A stretch of 15,279 nt of DNA from Oscillospiraceae bacterium (GCA_015065205.1 SVQS01000028.1:1-15279), one strand, 5' to 3'; positions 7,698 to 14,884 are shown, counted from the first letter of the stretch. A program made the numbers and translations. Notes: generated by a model not told the origin, from the sequence alone.

Positions 7698-7974
7698 TTT
7701 TCAAGGGGGAACTTTTTGCAAAAAGTTCCCCCTTTGACCCCCTCAAAAACTCTCTAACAGTAAATCGCTAAATAGAGTTGTTAGTTTTCGGATAGACAGT
7801 CGGCGCGAGCGCAACGCTCGCTTTGGCTATCGCGAGCGCGTGGGCACCTCCAAGACCCCGCGCGCTAAGAAGAATGAGCGTAGTTGAATGTCAAAACGTC
7901 AAGTTGCCGCAGACAACTTTTGTGGCACGAGCCGCAGCGAGACCCACCAAGACCCTATCCGCTAAGAGAGTTGT
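7698..7974 (+). repeat. Structured inverted repeat, copy 1 (longer, composite)
   Basis: The first ~175 bp align nearly end to end with the reverse complement of 8740-8919. Shared blocks are the outer palindrome, TTTGACCCCCTCAA, AACTCTCT, GACAGT(C/T)GGCGCGAG and CCAAGACCC. Copy 1 then has about 100 extra bp (7870-7946) before a second CCAAGACCCTATCCGCTAAG end (7947-7973), so it looks like two repeat 3' ends joined. A second hairpin, GCGAGCG/CGCTCGC (7805-7821), corresponds to GCGAGG/CCTCGC in copy 2. No protein is encoded; short frames here are incidental. This covers the 340-bp gap after lysC. Confidence 0.85.
7703..7734. terminator. 32-bp perfect palindrome after lysC
   Basis: A perfect 32-bp palindrome, arm AAGGGGGAACTTTTTG, starts 8 nt after the lysC stop. 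RNA from either strand would form a very stable hairpin. The 3' side continues TTTGACCCCC, not a clean T-run, so termination is likely but not textbook. It forms the outer tip of the inverted repeat described next. Confidence 0.65.
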
Positions 7975-7989
7975 TAAGAATAAAAACAG

Positions 7990-8015
7990 AACGCGGAAGT
8001 CGCAACTTCCGCGTT
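7990..8015 (-). terminator. Bidirectional intrinsic terminator after the lipoprotein gene
   Basis: An 11-bp perfect stem (AACGCGGAAGT 7990-8000, ACTTCCGCGTT 8005-8015, loop CGCA) lies 22 nt past the lipoprotein stop. T-runs follow on both strands (TTTTT at 8014-8018 on plus; CTGTTTTTATT on minus), so it can stop transcription from either side. Confidence 0.85.
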
Positions 8016-8037
8016 TTTGTTTGATGGTTTTATCAAA

Positions 8038-8580
8038 TCAATCTTCAAAAACATTGAACGAAAAACCTTTCACATCACCAAGTTTCTCGTATCCTTTAGG
8101 TAGCAAATTCTTATCGATGTTGATGTTGTCAAGAGCAACAATTTGCAGCATAACATAATGTACCGTGTTCCCATCAACAAGCGCGTAATAATTTGTGGAA
8201 TTGTAACCAAGTATCAAAACATAAGCCTCAAAAGCAAAAGTTTGGGTGTCGTGAACAATTTTTCCATCCGCTAACGAACGAAGTCGCTCAATTTCTTTTT
8301 GTAATTGTGCATTATCATATTTTACCGACAAAAGAAATTCTACATCCGCACTGCCAACAAAATCGAGTCCCCATTCAAAATAGAAATTTTGAACATTCAA
8401 CCCCTCGACATCGAGCGGAAACATTACCATTGCATCTTCATCGTATCGAATTTCGGTCAGTTCAAAAATTTTGGAGTAATCGTTGATGTTGGTATATTTT
8501 TCATAACCGAACATATGTTCGCAACTACTGAACAAAATAGATAAAGTCAAAAGAAGGATAATCAATGTCGTCTTTTTCAT
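8038..8580 (-). CDS. Predicted small lipoprotein, function unknown
   Basis: A 180-residue protein that I do not recognise. It begins MKKTTLIILLLTLSILFSSC: a lysine pair, a hydrophobic core and a cysteine at residue 20 in a near-lipobox (FSSC, phenylalanine at -3 instead of the usual leucine), indicating export and lipid anchoring at the membrane surface. The mature part is acidic and aromatic-rich (for example FYFEWGLDFVGSADVEFLL and TNYYALVDGNTVHYVMLQ), suggesting an extracellular beta-rich domain, with no catalytic motif visible. A start ribosome site AAAGGAG lies 8 nt upstream, and it has its own promoter and terminator. Composition is far more AT-rich than the neighbours (8281-8340 has 17 G/C of 60; lysC 7321-7380 has 32 of 60), and the gene sits between two inverted repeats. 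Both facts suggest acquired or mobile cargo. Confidence 0.8.
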   Translation of the reverse strand: MKKTTLIILLLTLSILFSSCEHMFGYEKYTNINDYSKIFELTEIRYDEDAMVMFPLDVEGLNVQNFYFEWGLDFVGSADVEFLLSVKYDNAQLQKEIERLRSLADGKIVHDTQTFAFEAYVLILGYNSTNYYALVDGNTVHYVMLQIVALDNINIDKNLLPKGYEKLGDVKGFSFNVFED

Positions 8581-8593
8581 CTTCAGGCTCCTT

Positions 8594-8621
8594 TCATTTT
8601 TCTATCTTCATTTTTCTATCT
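8594..8621 (-). repeat. 14-bp perfect tandem duplication in the lipoprotein 5' leader
   Basis: TCATTTTTCTATCT occurs twice head to tail (8594-8607 and 8608-8621) between the promoter and the ribosome site. It lengthens the untranslated leader by one unit and looks like recent slippage. Confidence 0.9.
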
Positions 8622-8623
8622 CC

Positions 8624-8652
8624 ATTTTACTACATCCACAACAAAATGTCAA
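8624..8652 (-). promoter_or_regulatory. Sigma-A promoter of the lipoprotein gene
   Basis: TTGACA (8652-8647), 17-bp spacer, TAAAAT (8629-8624), about 44 bp upstream of the start codon. The gene thus carries its own strong promoter inside the repeat-bounded island. The stretch 8653-8739 is AT-rich with nothing further recognisable. Confidence 0.85.
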
Positions 8653-8739
8653 GCAGAAAACTCAAGGTTTTAATACAAGATTATAAAAACTGAAGCAAAG
8701 ATAAAAAACATATCCCGGCGCATATATAAACACCGCAAA

Positions 8740-8919
8740 ACAACTCTCTTAGCAGATAGGGTCTTGGCGGTACCTAGCTGCTCGCGGTAGCAAAAGCGAG
8801 GTTTTACCTCGCGCCAACTGTCTGTCCGTAAACTTCAAGCTCTATTTTGTTAATGTTGTGAGAGAGTTCTTGAGGGGGTCAAAGGGGGAACTTCTTGCAA
8901 GAAGTTCCCCCTTGAAAAT
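8740..8919 (-). repeat. Structured inverted repeat, copy 2
   Basis: This is the inverted partner of 7698-7974. Its inner end, 8741-8767, matches the reverse complement of 7947-7973 with one difference in 27 bp, and its outer end is a 32-bp palindrome. It holds a hairpin GCGAGG (8796-8801) / CCTCGC (8807-8812) at the place where copy 1 has GCGAGCG/CGCTCGC. Both copies sit tail-on to a neighbouring gene, with the palindrome directly after the stop codon. Confidence 0.88.
8882..8913. terminator. 32-bp perfect palindrome after pncC
   Basis: A perfect palindrome with arm AAGGGGGAACTTCTTG, 10 nt beyond the pncC stop on the minus strand. It differs from the copy after lysC by a T-A to C-G pair change in each arm that keeps the stem perfect. 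It is the likely end of the ABC-ABC-pncC transcript. Confidence 0.65.
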
Positions 8920-8923
8920 ATTA

Positions 8924-9424
8924 TTAAATTTCAGCAAGTAACATTTCAAATGCGTGATGTGTTACTGTGTTGCGCACCTGTGCTCGTGTTGCATTCTCTA
9001 CGCAAATGCGCTCGGTGCGAACACCTCTCGGTGTAGCAATACCGACATAAACGGTACCTGTGGGATCTTTTTCCGTCCCACCACCGGGGCCTGCGTAGCC
9101 CGTTGCCGAGAGTGCGTAATCGGTGCCAAACACTTCTTTGGCTCTCTTTGCCATAGCCTCTGCGCAAGCGTAGCTGACCTCGGAGTGTTCCTTGATGATG
9201 TTCTCATCAACGCCCAAAACATCGATTTTGATGCGGTTTGTATAGGTCACCATTCCGCCCGCGAGAACGGCAGAGCTCCCTGCAATATCGGTCACACTTT
9301 TGGCAATCAATCCACCCGTGCAGGATTCTGCCGTTGCTACAGCGGCTTGCTTCTCTTTCAAAGTCTTAACCACCAAAGCCGCCATGCGACGGAGTTCAGA
9401 ACTTGAAACGATAGATTTTTTCAT
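8924..9424 (-). CDS. pncC: CinA C-terminal domain protein (nicotinamide-nucleotide amidohydrolase)
   Basis: A 166-residue stand-alone CinA C-terminal domain. Signature segments are VATAESCTGGLIAKSVTDIAGSS (about residues 30-50) and ATGYAGPGGGTEKDPTGTVYVG (about 108-130), matching the conserved TAESCTGG and GPGGG motifs of PncC. The family converts nicotinamide mononucleotide to nicotinate mononucleotide plus ammonia, recycling NMN. The N-terminal molybdopterin-like domain of full CinA is absent, as in PncC-only proteins. It starts 18 nt after the upstream ABC gene with AAGGGAAGTGA as ribosome site, so it is probably the third gene of that operon; a functional link to the transporter is not evident. 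Start at ATG 9424 is the only well-placed one. Confidence 0.93.
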   Translation of the reverse strand: MKKSIVSSSELRRMAALVVKTLKEKQAAVATAESCTGGLIAKSVTDIAGSSAVLAGGMVTYTNRIKIDVLGVDENIIKEHSEVSYACAEAMAKRAKEVFGTDYALSATGYAGPGGGTEKDPTGTVYVGIATPRGVRTERICVENATRAQVRNTVTHHAFEMLLAEI

Positions 9425-9442
9425 ACCGTCACTTCCCTTTTC

Positions 9443-11413
9443 TTATTCCAATTCGAATACACCTTTGTAAAGCTGATAGTACTGTCCCTTTTCGGCAATC
9501 AGCTTTTCGTGGTTTCCTCGCTCGATGATGCGACCGTGGTCAAGAACCATGATCACATCGGAATTGCGAACGGTAGAGAGGCGATGTGCAATAACGAATA
9601 CTGTTCTGCCCTTCATCAAGGCATCCATTCCCTTTTGCACAATAGCCTCGGTACGTGTGTCGATAGAGGACGTTGCCTCATCGAGGATCATAACGGGGGG
9701 ATCGGCAACAGCGGCACGCGCAATGGCGATGAGCTGTCTTTGTCCCTGCGAAAGGTTTGCACCGTTGTTGGTCAGCTCGGTTTGATAGCCCTCAGGCAGA
9801 CGCGTGATAAAATCGTGTGCACCCGCAAGCTTTGCGGCTTCCATACACTCCTCGTCGGTGGCATCGAGCTTACCGTAGCGAATGTTATCGATAACCGTTC
9901 CCGTAAATAGGTTTGTTTCCTGCAAAACGATGCCGAGCGAGCGGCGCAGGTCGGATTTTTTAATTTTGTTGATATTGATGCCGTCGTATCGAATTTTGCC
10001 GTCTGCAATGTCGTAGAAACGATTGATCAGGTTTGTAATGGTGGTTTTACCTGCACCCGTAGCGCCAACAAAGGCAACCTTTTGTCCGGGCTCGGCAAAT
10101 ACGCTGACGTCGTGCAGAACGGGCTTGCCCTCTTCATATGCAAAATCCACGTCGGTCATACGCACATCACCGCGCAGATGCTGATAGGTAACGGTTCCGT
10201 CGCTGTGGGGATGCTTCCATGCCCACTCGCCCGTGTGGTGATCAACCTCGCGAATGGTTCCGTCCGCAAGAATTTCGGCGTCAACGAGGGTCACGTAGCC
10301 ATCATCGACTTCAGGTTCAGCGTCCATCAGCGTGAACACGCGCTCGGCACCTGCCATAGCCATAACAACAGAGTTGATCTGCTGTGAAACTTGGTTAATG
10401 TTACCCGTAAACTGCTTTGCCATAGAGAGGAAAGACACAATAATACCCGCATCGATGGCAACCAGACCCGTGAACAGGCTTTGGATACCGAGGTTGGGAA
10501 TGTCCCCCACAAGGAACAGGCACCCCACCATAGCAAGAATAACGTAAAGCACGTTACCGATGTTCATAATGATGGGGCCGAGCATATTGGCACTTGCGTG
10601 TGCGCGGTAGCCGACCTCAAAGAGCTCGTTGTTGATTTCGTCAAAGTCTGCCTGGCTCGTCTCTTCATGACAGAATACCTTAACGACCTTTTGGCCGTTC
10701 ATCATCTCCTGCACAAATCCTTCTTGTTTACCCTGCGATTTTTGCAGACGGATGAAGAAATGCGCGGAGTTGCCGCCAAAGAATTTGGTTACGGTAACCA
10801 TCAATACTACGCCCAAGAGGAGAATGAGCGTAAGATACAGGCTGTAATACAGCATAATGAAGAACACGCTGATAACGATTACACTTGCACGAATAAGCGT
10901 AGGGAGCGACTGTCCCACAAGCTGACGGAGCGTATCGATATCGTTGGTATAACGGCTCATAATGTCGCCGTGCTTATTGGTATCAAAATACTTAATGGGC
11001 AGGTTTTGCATTTTTGCAAAAAGTGCCTTACGCATCTTGCTCAAAAAGCTTTGCGTAATGCCTGCCATCAGCTGTGTCTCAAGCGTGATTGCTATGATAG
11101 ACACAACGTAGAATCCAAGAAGAACTCCTACCTTGGGAATGATATCATGCTTTGCAGCATCCCACGCCACGCTGTTTTCCCACGCGTAGGTGATGGCGTT
11201 GGTAACCTCTTTGAGGAAGATAGCGGGGATGGCAGAGGTAACAGCACAAAAGATAATGCAAACAATGGAAACAGGGAGAAGCACAGGATAGAAGTCAAAG
11301 AGCATTTTGAAAAGACGCTTCAACATTCCTACGTTAAGCTTACGCTTGGGAGGACGCATCATGGAATACTGATTTGCCCCTTTGTGGGCTGCGGAGGGAT
11401 TAAACTGCTTCAT
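9443..11413 (-). CDS. Heterodimeric ABC exporter subunit with intact catalytic site
   Basis: A 656-residue half-transporter: a six-helix membrane domain (about 30-340) then an ATPase domain. Walker A is GATGAGKTT (about 447-455), signature LSQGQRQ (about 556), Walker B VMILDEATSSID (about 578) with the catalytic glutamate, and the switch histidine in IAHRLS (about 609). A roughly 40-residue acidic insertion, DGYVTLVDAEILADG...HPHSDGTVTYQH, lies between membrane and ATPase domains and is not part of the minimal fold. I start at MKQFNPSA: GGAGGTGA lies five bases upstream, and the start overlaps the preceding ABC gene by 14 bp, implying translational coupling. Substrate is unknown; this architecture is typical of multidrug, lipid or peptide exporters. 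Confidence 0.92.
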   Translation of the reverse strand: MKQFNPSAAHKGANQYSMMRPPKRKLNVGMLKRLFKMLFDFYPVLLPVSIVCIIFCAVTSAIPAIFLKEVTNAITYAWENSVAWDAAKHDIIPKVGVLLGFYVVSIIAITLETQLMAGITQSFLSKMRKALFAKMQNLPIKYFDTNKHGDIMSRYTNDIDTLRQLVGQSLPTLIRASVIVISVFFIMLYYSLYLTLILLLGVVLMVTVTKFFGGNSAHFFIRLQKSQGKQEGFVQEMMNGQKVVKVFCHEETSQADFDEINNELFEVGYRAHASANMLGPIIMNIGNVLYVILAMVGCLFLVGDIPNLGIQSLFTGLVAIDAGIIVSFLSMAKQFTGNINQVSQQINSVVMAMAGAERVFTLMDAEPEVDDGYVTLVDAEILADGTIREVDHHTGEWAWKHPHSDGTVTYQHLRGDVRMTDVDFAYEEGKPVLHDVSVFAEPGQKVAFVGATGAGKTTITNLINRFYDIADGKIRYDGININKIKKSDLRRSLGIVLQETNLFTGTVIDNIRYGKLDATDEECMEAAKLAGAHDFITRLPEGYQTELTNNGANLSQGQRQLIAIARAAVADPPVMILDEATSSIDTRTEAIVQKGMDALMKGRTVFVIAHRLSTVRNSDVIMVLDHGRIIERGNHEKLIAEKGQYYQLYKGVFELE

Positions 11414-13157
11414 TTTGGTCACCTCCGTTCGTTTGTTGCTCCCAAACCTCGCGATAGATTTCGCTGGTTTTGAGAAGCTCCTCGTGCGTGCCGCGGTCGG
11501 CAATCTTGCCGTTTTCCATTACCAAAATCAAGTCGGCATCCTGCACCGAAGAGATGCGTTGTGCAATGATGATCTTGGTGGTTTCGGGAATGTAGGACTT
11601 AAAGCCCGCGCGAATAAAGGCATCGGTCTTGGTATCCACCGCGCTGGTGGAGTCGTCAAGGATAAGAATTTTGGGTCGTTTCAAAAGAGCACGTGCAATA
11701 CAAAGGCGTTGCTTTTGTCCACCCGAAACGTTGGTACCACCCTGCTCAATCATACTGTCATAGCCATCGGGGAAGGAACGCACAAACTCATCGGCCTGTG
11801 CCAGACGGCAGGCTTCTTCCATTTGCTCATCGGTTGCATCGGGGTTACCCCAGCGCAGATTGTCTTTGATGCTACCTGCAAACAAAAGATTCTTTTGCAG
11901 AACTACGGCTACGCTGTTACGCAAGCTTTCAATCGAATAGTCACGAACGTCTACACCGCCAACCTTAACAGCGCCCTCGGTTACGTCGTACAGACGAGGA
12001 ATGAGCTGAACGAGCGTTGATTTGCTCGAGCCCGTTCCGCCAATGATACCAACAGTCATGCCCGAATCAATGTGCAAATCAATATCAAACAGGGCAAACT
12101 TTTGCGCCTGTGCGGAGTATTTGAAATTAACGTTTTCAAAATCGATAGAGCCGTCCTTGACCTCGGTGATGGGATTTTCGACTTCACTCATATCAGGAAC
12201 CTCATCCAGCACCTCGCAAATACGCTTGGCGGCTTGTGCAGACATCGTAAGCATTACGTAGATCATCGAAAGCATCATAAGAGACATCAGAATAGACATA
12301 CCGTAGGTCAGGAGTGCGGAGATATGACCGATCTGCACGCCTTTAATGCCGTTGATAGCCATAAAAGAGCCCAGCAACAGGACAACGGTCATATTGAAAT
12401 ACATACAGAAGTTCATCAGAGGCGTATTAAGTGCCACGATGCGCTCGGCACGAGTGAAGTCCTCACAAATAGAGTCTGCCGCACCCGCGAACTTCTCTTT
12501 TTCATAGTCCTCGCGAGAAAATCCTTTAACTACACGCATACCGCGCACGTTCTCTTCGATGGATTCGTTGAGTCGGTCATATTTTTTGAACACGCGACGG
12601 AATGCAGGCATTGCCTTTTTGCTCACCAGCCAAAGACCGCCGCCCAGCACGGGAATGACTACCACAAAGGTAACGGCAAGCCAACCGCCCATAAAGGCCG
12701 ACATTGCAATGGATAAGATGAGCATCAAGGGGCTGCGCACTGCTGTGCGGATGATCATCATAAACGCCATACGCACGTTTTGCACGTCGGTTGTGATGCG
12801 CGTAACAAGCGAGGCGGATGAAAATTTGTCGATGTTGCCAAAGCTAAAGGATTGAATCTTTGCAAAGATATCGTGGCGCAGATTTTTAGCAAAGCCCGCC
12901 GAAGCGCGTGCCGACGTAAAGCCCGCAAGTCCTCCACAGGTCAGGGATACCACAGCCATCAGCACCAAAACACCGCCAACAGCCAGAATATAGCCCATAT
13001 CCAAGTTCTTTCCTTGTTCTTGAATTTTGTTGATCAAAAAGGTGGCAGTTACAAAGGGAATAAGCGTTTCGATGATTGCTTCGCCAACCATCAACAAGAG
13101 CGTTAAGATGGCTGTTCCTTTGTATTCCCGCACACATTTTGCAAGTTTTTTCAGCAT
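11400..13157 (-). CDS. Heterodimeric ABC exporter subunit with degenerate ATPase site
   Basis: A 585-residue half-transporter with an N-terminal six-helix domain and a C-terminal ATPase domain. Walker A reads GGTGSSKST (about 376), with serine where the last glycine before lysine is usual. The signature is VSGGQKQR (about 480). Walker B is LILDDSTSAVD (about 501), with aspartate replacing the catalytic glutamate, and the switch residue is glutamine in IAQRIS (about 532) instead of histidine. This set of changes marks the non-hydrolysing half of heterodimeric exporters such as TM287/288 and BmrCD, and the following gene supplies the intact half. The ribosome site TAGGAG is only about two bases from ATG 13157, unusually close, but the MLKKLAKCVREYKG start matches the family. 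First gene of the operon. Confidence 0.92.
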   Translation of the reverse strand: MLKKLAKCVREYKGTAILTLLLMVGEAIIETLIPFVTATFLINKIQEQGKNLDMGYILAVGGVLVLMAVVSLTCGGLAGFTSARASAGFAKNLRHDIFAKIQSFSFGNIDKFSSASLVTRITTDVQNVRMAFMMIIRTAVRSPLMLILSIAMSAFMGGWLAVTFVVVIPVLGGGLWLVSKKAMPAFRRVFKKYDRLNESIEENVRGMRVVKGFSREDYEKEKFAGAADSICEDFTRAERIVALNTPLMNFCMYFNMTVVLLLGSFMAINGIKGVQIGHISALLTYGMSILMSLMMLSMIYVMLTMSAQAAKRICEVLDEVPDMSEVENPITEVKDGSIDFENVNFKYSAQAQKFALFDIDLHIDSGMTVGIIGGTGSSKSTLVQLIPRLYDVTEGAVKVGGVDVRDYSIESLRNSVAVVLQKNLLFAGSIKDNLRWGNPDATDEQMEEACRLAQADEFVRSFPDGYDSMIEQGGTNVSGGQKQRLCIARALLKRPKILILDDSTSAVDTKTDAFIRAGFKSYIPETTKIIIAQRISSVQDADLILVMENGKIADRGTHEELLKTSEIYREVWEQQTNGGDQNEAV

Positions 13158-13208
13158 AACTCCTACAAGTGTTCCTTTCGTTTTTTAATCGTAACTTTAC
13201 ATTGTAAT

Positions 13209-13237
13209 ATTATAACACAGTAAAATTACAAAGTCAA
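13209..13237 (-). promoter_or_regulatory. Sigma-A promoter of the ABC exporter operon, with inverted repeat
   Basis: TTGACT (13237-13232), 17-bp spacer, TATAAT (13214-13209). An inverted pair TTGTAAT (13202-13208) and ATTACAA (13225-13231) brackets the -10 box, and TTACA lies next to the first TTGTAA. MarR-type regulators often bind such sequences, so this may be an operator; no regulator gene is in the window. Confidence 0.82.
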
Positions 13238-13278
13238 CAAAAAACACGCAGTTTTAAGAAAAACAACACCAAAATAAC

Positions 13279-13305
13279 AAAAAGCTCCTCGGCATTGCGA
13301 GGAGC
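13279..13305 (-). terminator. Intrinsic terminator of the mntP-mscS transcript
   Basis: An 8-bp perfect stem GCTCCTCG/CGAGGAGC (13305-13298 with 13291-13284, loop of 6), followed on the minus strand by a T-run over 13283-13279, lies 12 nt beyond the mscS stop. Confidence 0.9.
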
Positions 13306-13317
13306 CTTTCACAACAA

Positions 13318-14121
13318 TTATTGCTTCATATGAACATCGATCTGCGGGAACGGAATTTCAATGCCCTCAGCCTCAAGTCGCTTATGAATTGCTTCAAGCA
13401 GGTCGAAATTCACCTGCCAATAGTCCGATGTATTTGTCCAAACGCGCAGAACAAAATTCAATGCGCTATCCCCCTGTGTGGAAAGGCGGCAGAAAGGTTC
13501 GGGATCGGAAAGAACCAGCTCGTGACGTGCAGCTTCCTCTAAAAGGATCGCCTTCACACGGTCGATATCACTACCGTAAGCCACGCCGATGTTCAACTCC
13601 ACGCGGCGCGTGCCGTTAACCGAATAGTTGACCACAGAATTGCTCATAATGCTGCCGTTGGGAACGGTAACAGCTTTATTATCCGGCGTTTTGAGGAATG
13701 TATAAAAAACATCAATATCGTCAACCGTACCTGAAAAACCGTTAACCTCGATAAAGTCTCCCACGCGGAAGGGGTGGAAAAGCAAAATCATAATGCCGCC
13801 TGCAAAGTTGCTGAGCGCTCCCTGCAAGGCAAGACCGATAGCAACACCTGCCGAGGCAATGGCTGCAACAACAGATGCCATCGGCACGCCCATAATGGCG
13901 ATAATGGTAACTGCAAGAATAATGTACAAAACAATGTTGACAAAGTTTGCAAGGAAATGTGCCACAGTCGGCTCCATTTTTTGTGAAGCCTTACCTGTTC
14001 GCAATGCCTTGACAACAGTCTTAATGATGAATCGACAAACAATAAAAATAGCGATCGAAATCAAGAGCTTGAGACCTACATCCTGCAAAATGGGGATGAT
14101 CCAATCTAAAAATTTTTCCAT
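13318..14121 (-). CDS. mscS: Small-conductance mechanosensitive channel (MscS family)
   Basis: A 267-residue MscS-type channel that opens under membrane tension to release osmolytes. Three membrane segments precede a cytoplasmic domain: about 8-38, 55-77, and the pore-lining helix 82-118 with the family pattern SAGVAIGLALQGALSNFAGGIMILLFHPFRVGDFIEV. The tail ends IEIPFPQIDVHMK, the conserved end of the family. Length is close to E. coli MscS (286). I start at MEKFLDW, which has AGGAGG five bases upstream; the ATG at 14157 lies before that ribosome site and is rejected. No promoter is apparent in the 69-nt gap from mntP, so the two genes are probably co-transcribed. Confidence 0.93.
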   Translation of the reverse strand: MEKFLDWIIPILQDVGLKLLISIAIFIVCRFIIKTVVKALRTGKASQKMEPTVAHFLANFVNIVLYIILAVTIIAIMGVPMASVVAAIASAGVAIGLALQGALSNFAGGIMILLFHPFRVGDFIEVNGFSGTVDDIDVFYTFLKTPDNKAVTVPNGSIMSNSVVNYSVNGTRRVELNIGVAYGSDIDRVKAILLEEAARHELVLSDPEPFCRLSTQGDSALNFVLRVWTNTSDYWQVNFDLLEAIHKRLEAEGIEIPFPQIDVHMKQ

Positions 14122-14190
14122 AAAAACCTCCTGTTTTTGTTTTGTATCATAAAGCAAATGTGCAAAGTTTTTTCCTCTGCCCTTTTGCTA

Positions 14191-14778
14191 TTATGCCAAG
14201 AAAACGCCTTCAATGAAGATTTTAAGACCGATAATGATAAGAATTGCACCGCCGAAAAGGGATGCCTTACCCGCAAGCTTTGTGCCAAAGGTCTTGCCCA
14301 AAAGGAGTCCAATAGCGCACAAAATGAAGGTGACAATGGCAATGACAAGACAGCAAACGAGCGCCATCAGCCAATCGTATTCGGCAATGGTAAAGCCAAC
14401 GGAAAGAGCATCAATAGAGGTGGCTACACCCTGCACCAAGAGTGCCGAAAGACCGATGGACGTGCATCCGCAATCCTCTTCTCCCTTGCAGGCAATGCCC
14501 TCATACAGCATTTTACCGCCAATGTAACCGAGAAGTCCAAGTGCGATCCACGGAATAAGCTTTCCGAAAAATGCGAAATATTGCATGATGGTATGTACAC
14601 ACACCCAACCGATGAGCGGCATAGCAAACTGGAAAAGAGAGAAAACACCTGCAACACCGCACATTTTCTTGGCACCCATACAAGGCTCATTCAAGCCGTT
14701 GGCAAGAGATACCGAAAAAGCATCCATTGCAAGTCCTGCGCCAAGCGCAATACTCATCATAAAAAATTCGAAATTCAT
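14191..14778 (-). CDS. mntP: Manganese efflux pump MntP
   Basis: A 195-residue membrane protein of the MntP (DUF204) family, which exports Mn2+ to limit its toxicity. Six hydrophobic segments form two repeats, each with the conserved aspartate motif: LGAGLAMDAFSVSLANG (Asp19) and GVATSIDALSVGF (Asp123), matching the residues needed for Mn transport in E. coli MntP. A hydrophilic loop before the second repeat contains CKGEEDCGC (residues 97-105), which could bind metal; this is inference. I start at MNFEFFM with GGAG nine bases upstream; the ATG at 14823 overlaps the promoter and is rejected. No yybP-ykoY riboswitch is present: the leader is only about 30 nt. Confidence 0.94.
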   Translation of the reverse strand: MNFEFFMMSIALGAGLAMDAFSVSLANGLNEPCMGAKKMCGVAGVFSLFQFAMPLIGWVCVHTIMQYFAFFGKLIPWIALGLLGYIGGKMLYEGIACKGEEDCGCTSIGLSALLVQGVATSIDALSVGFTIAEYDWLMALVCCLVIAIVTFILCAIGLLLGKTFGTKLAGKASLFGGAILIIIGLKIFIEGVFLA

Positions 14779-14811
14779 AAAAGTGCTCCAATTTGATTTG
14801 GCTTTCGTTTT

Positions 14812-14840
14812 ATTATACCACAAAACATCCTTTATGTCAA
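14812..14840 (-). promoter_or_regulatory. Sigma-A promoter of mntP
   Basis: Perfect TTGACA (14840-14835) and TATAAT (14817-14812) with a 17-bp spacer. Transcription would start near 14805, leaving a leader of about 27 nt. Confidence 0.9.
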
Positions 14841-14855
14841 TACAGCAAATTTTTG

Positions 14856-14884
14856 TTGCATTTTTTTAAAAAGTGTGTTACAAT
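14856..14884 (+). promoter_or_regulatory. Sigma-A promoter of the radical SAM gene
   Basis: TTGCAT (14856-14861), 17-bp spacer, TACAAT (14879-14884), 27 nt before the start codon. It is divergent from the mntP promoter, with the two -35 boxes only 15 bp apart. Confidence 0.75.

Noticed and set aside
7823..8158. A 111-codon plus-strand frame starting in repeat copy 1
   Set aside because: It runs through structured repeat, a terminator and into the antisense of the lipoprotein gene, with no ribosome site.
7698..8919. Insertion sequence or transposon with transposase
   Set aside because: No transposase or recombinase frame exists between the repeats and no target-site duplication is visible; I keep only the repeats and the cargo idea as a finding.
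10391..11473. A 360-codon plus-strand frame antisense to the ABC genes
   Set aside because: It spans the junction of two clear ABC genes and lacks translation signals; its His/Asn-rich composition is typical of antisense translation.
14779..14811. Possible yybP-ykoY manganese riboswitch before mntP
   Set aside because: The leader between promoter and start is about 27-30 nt, far too short for that riboswitch.
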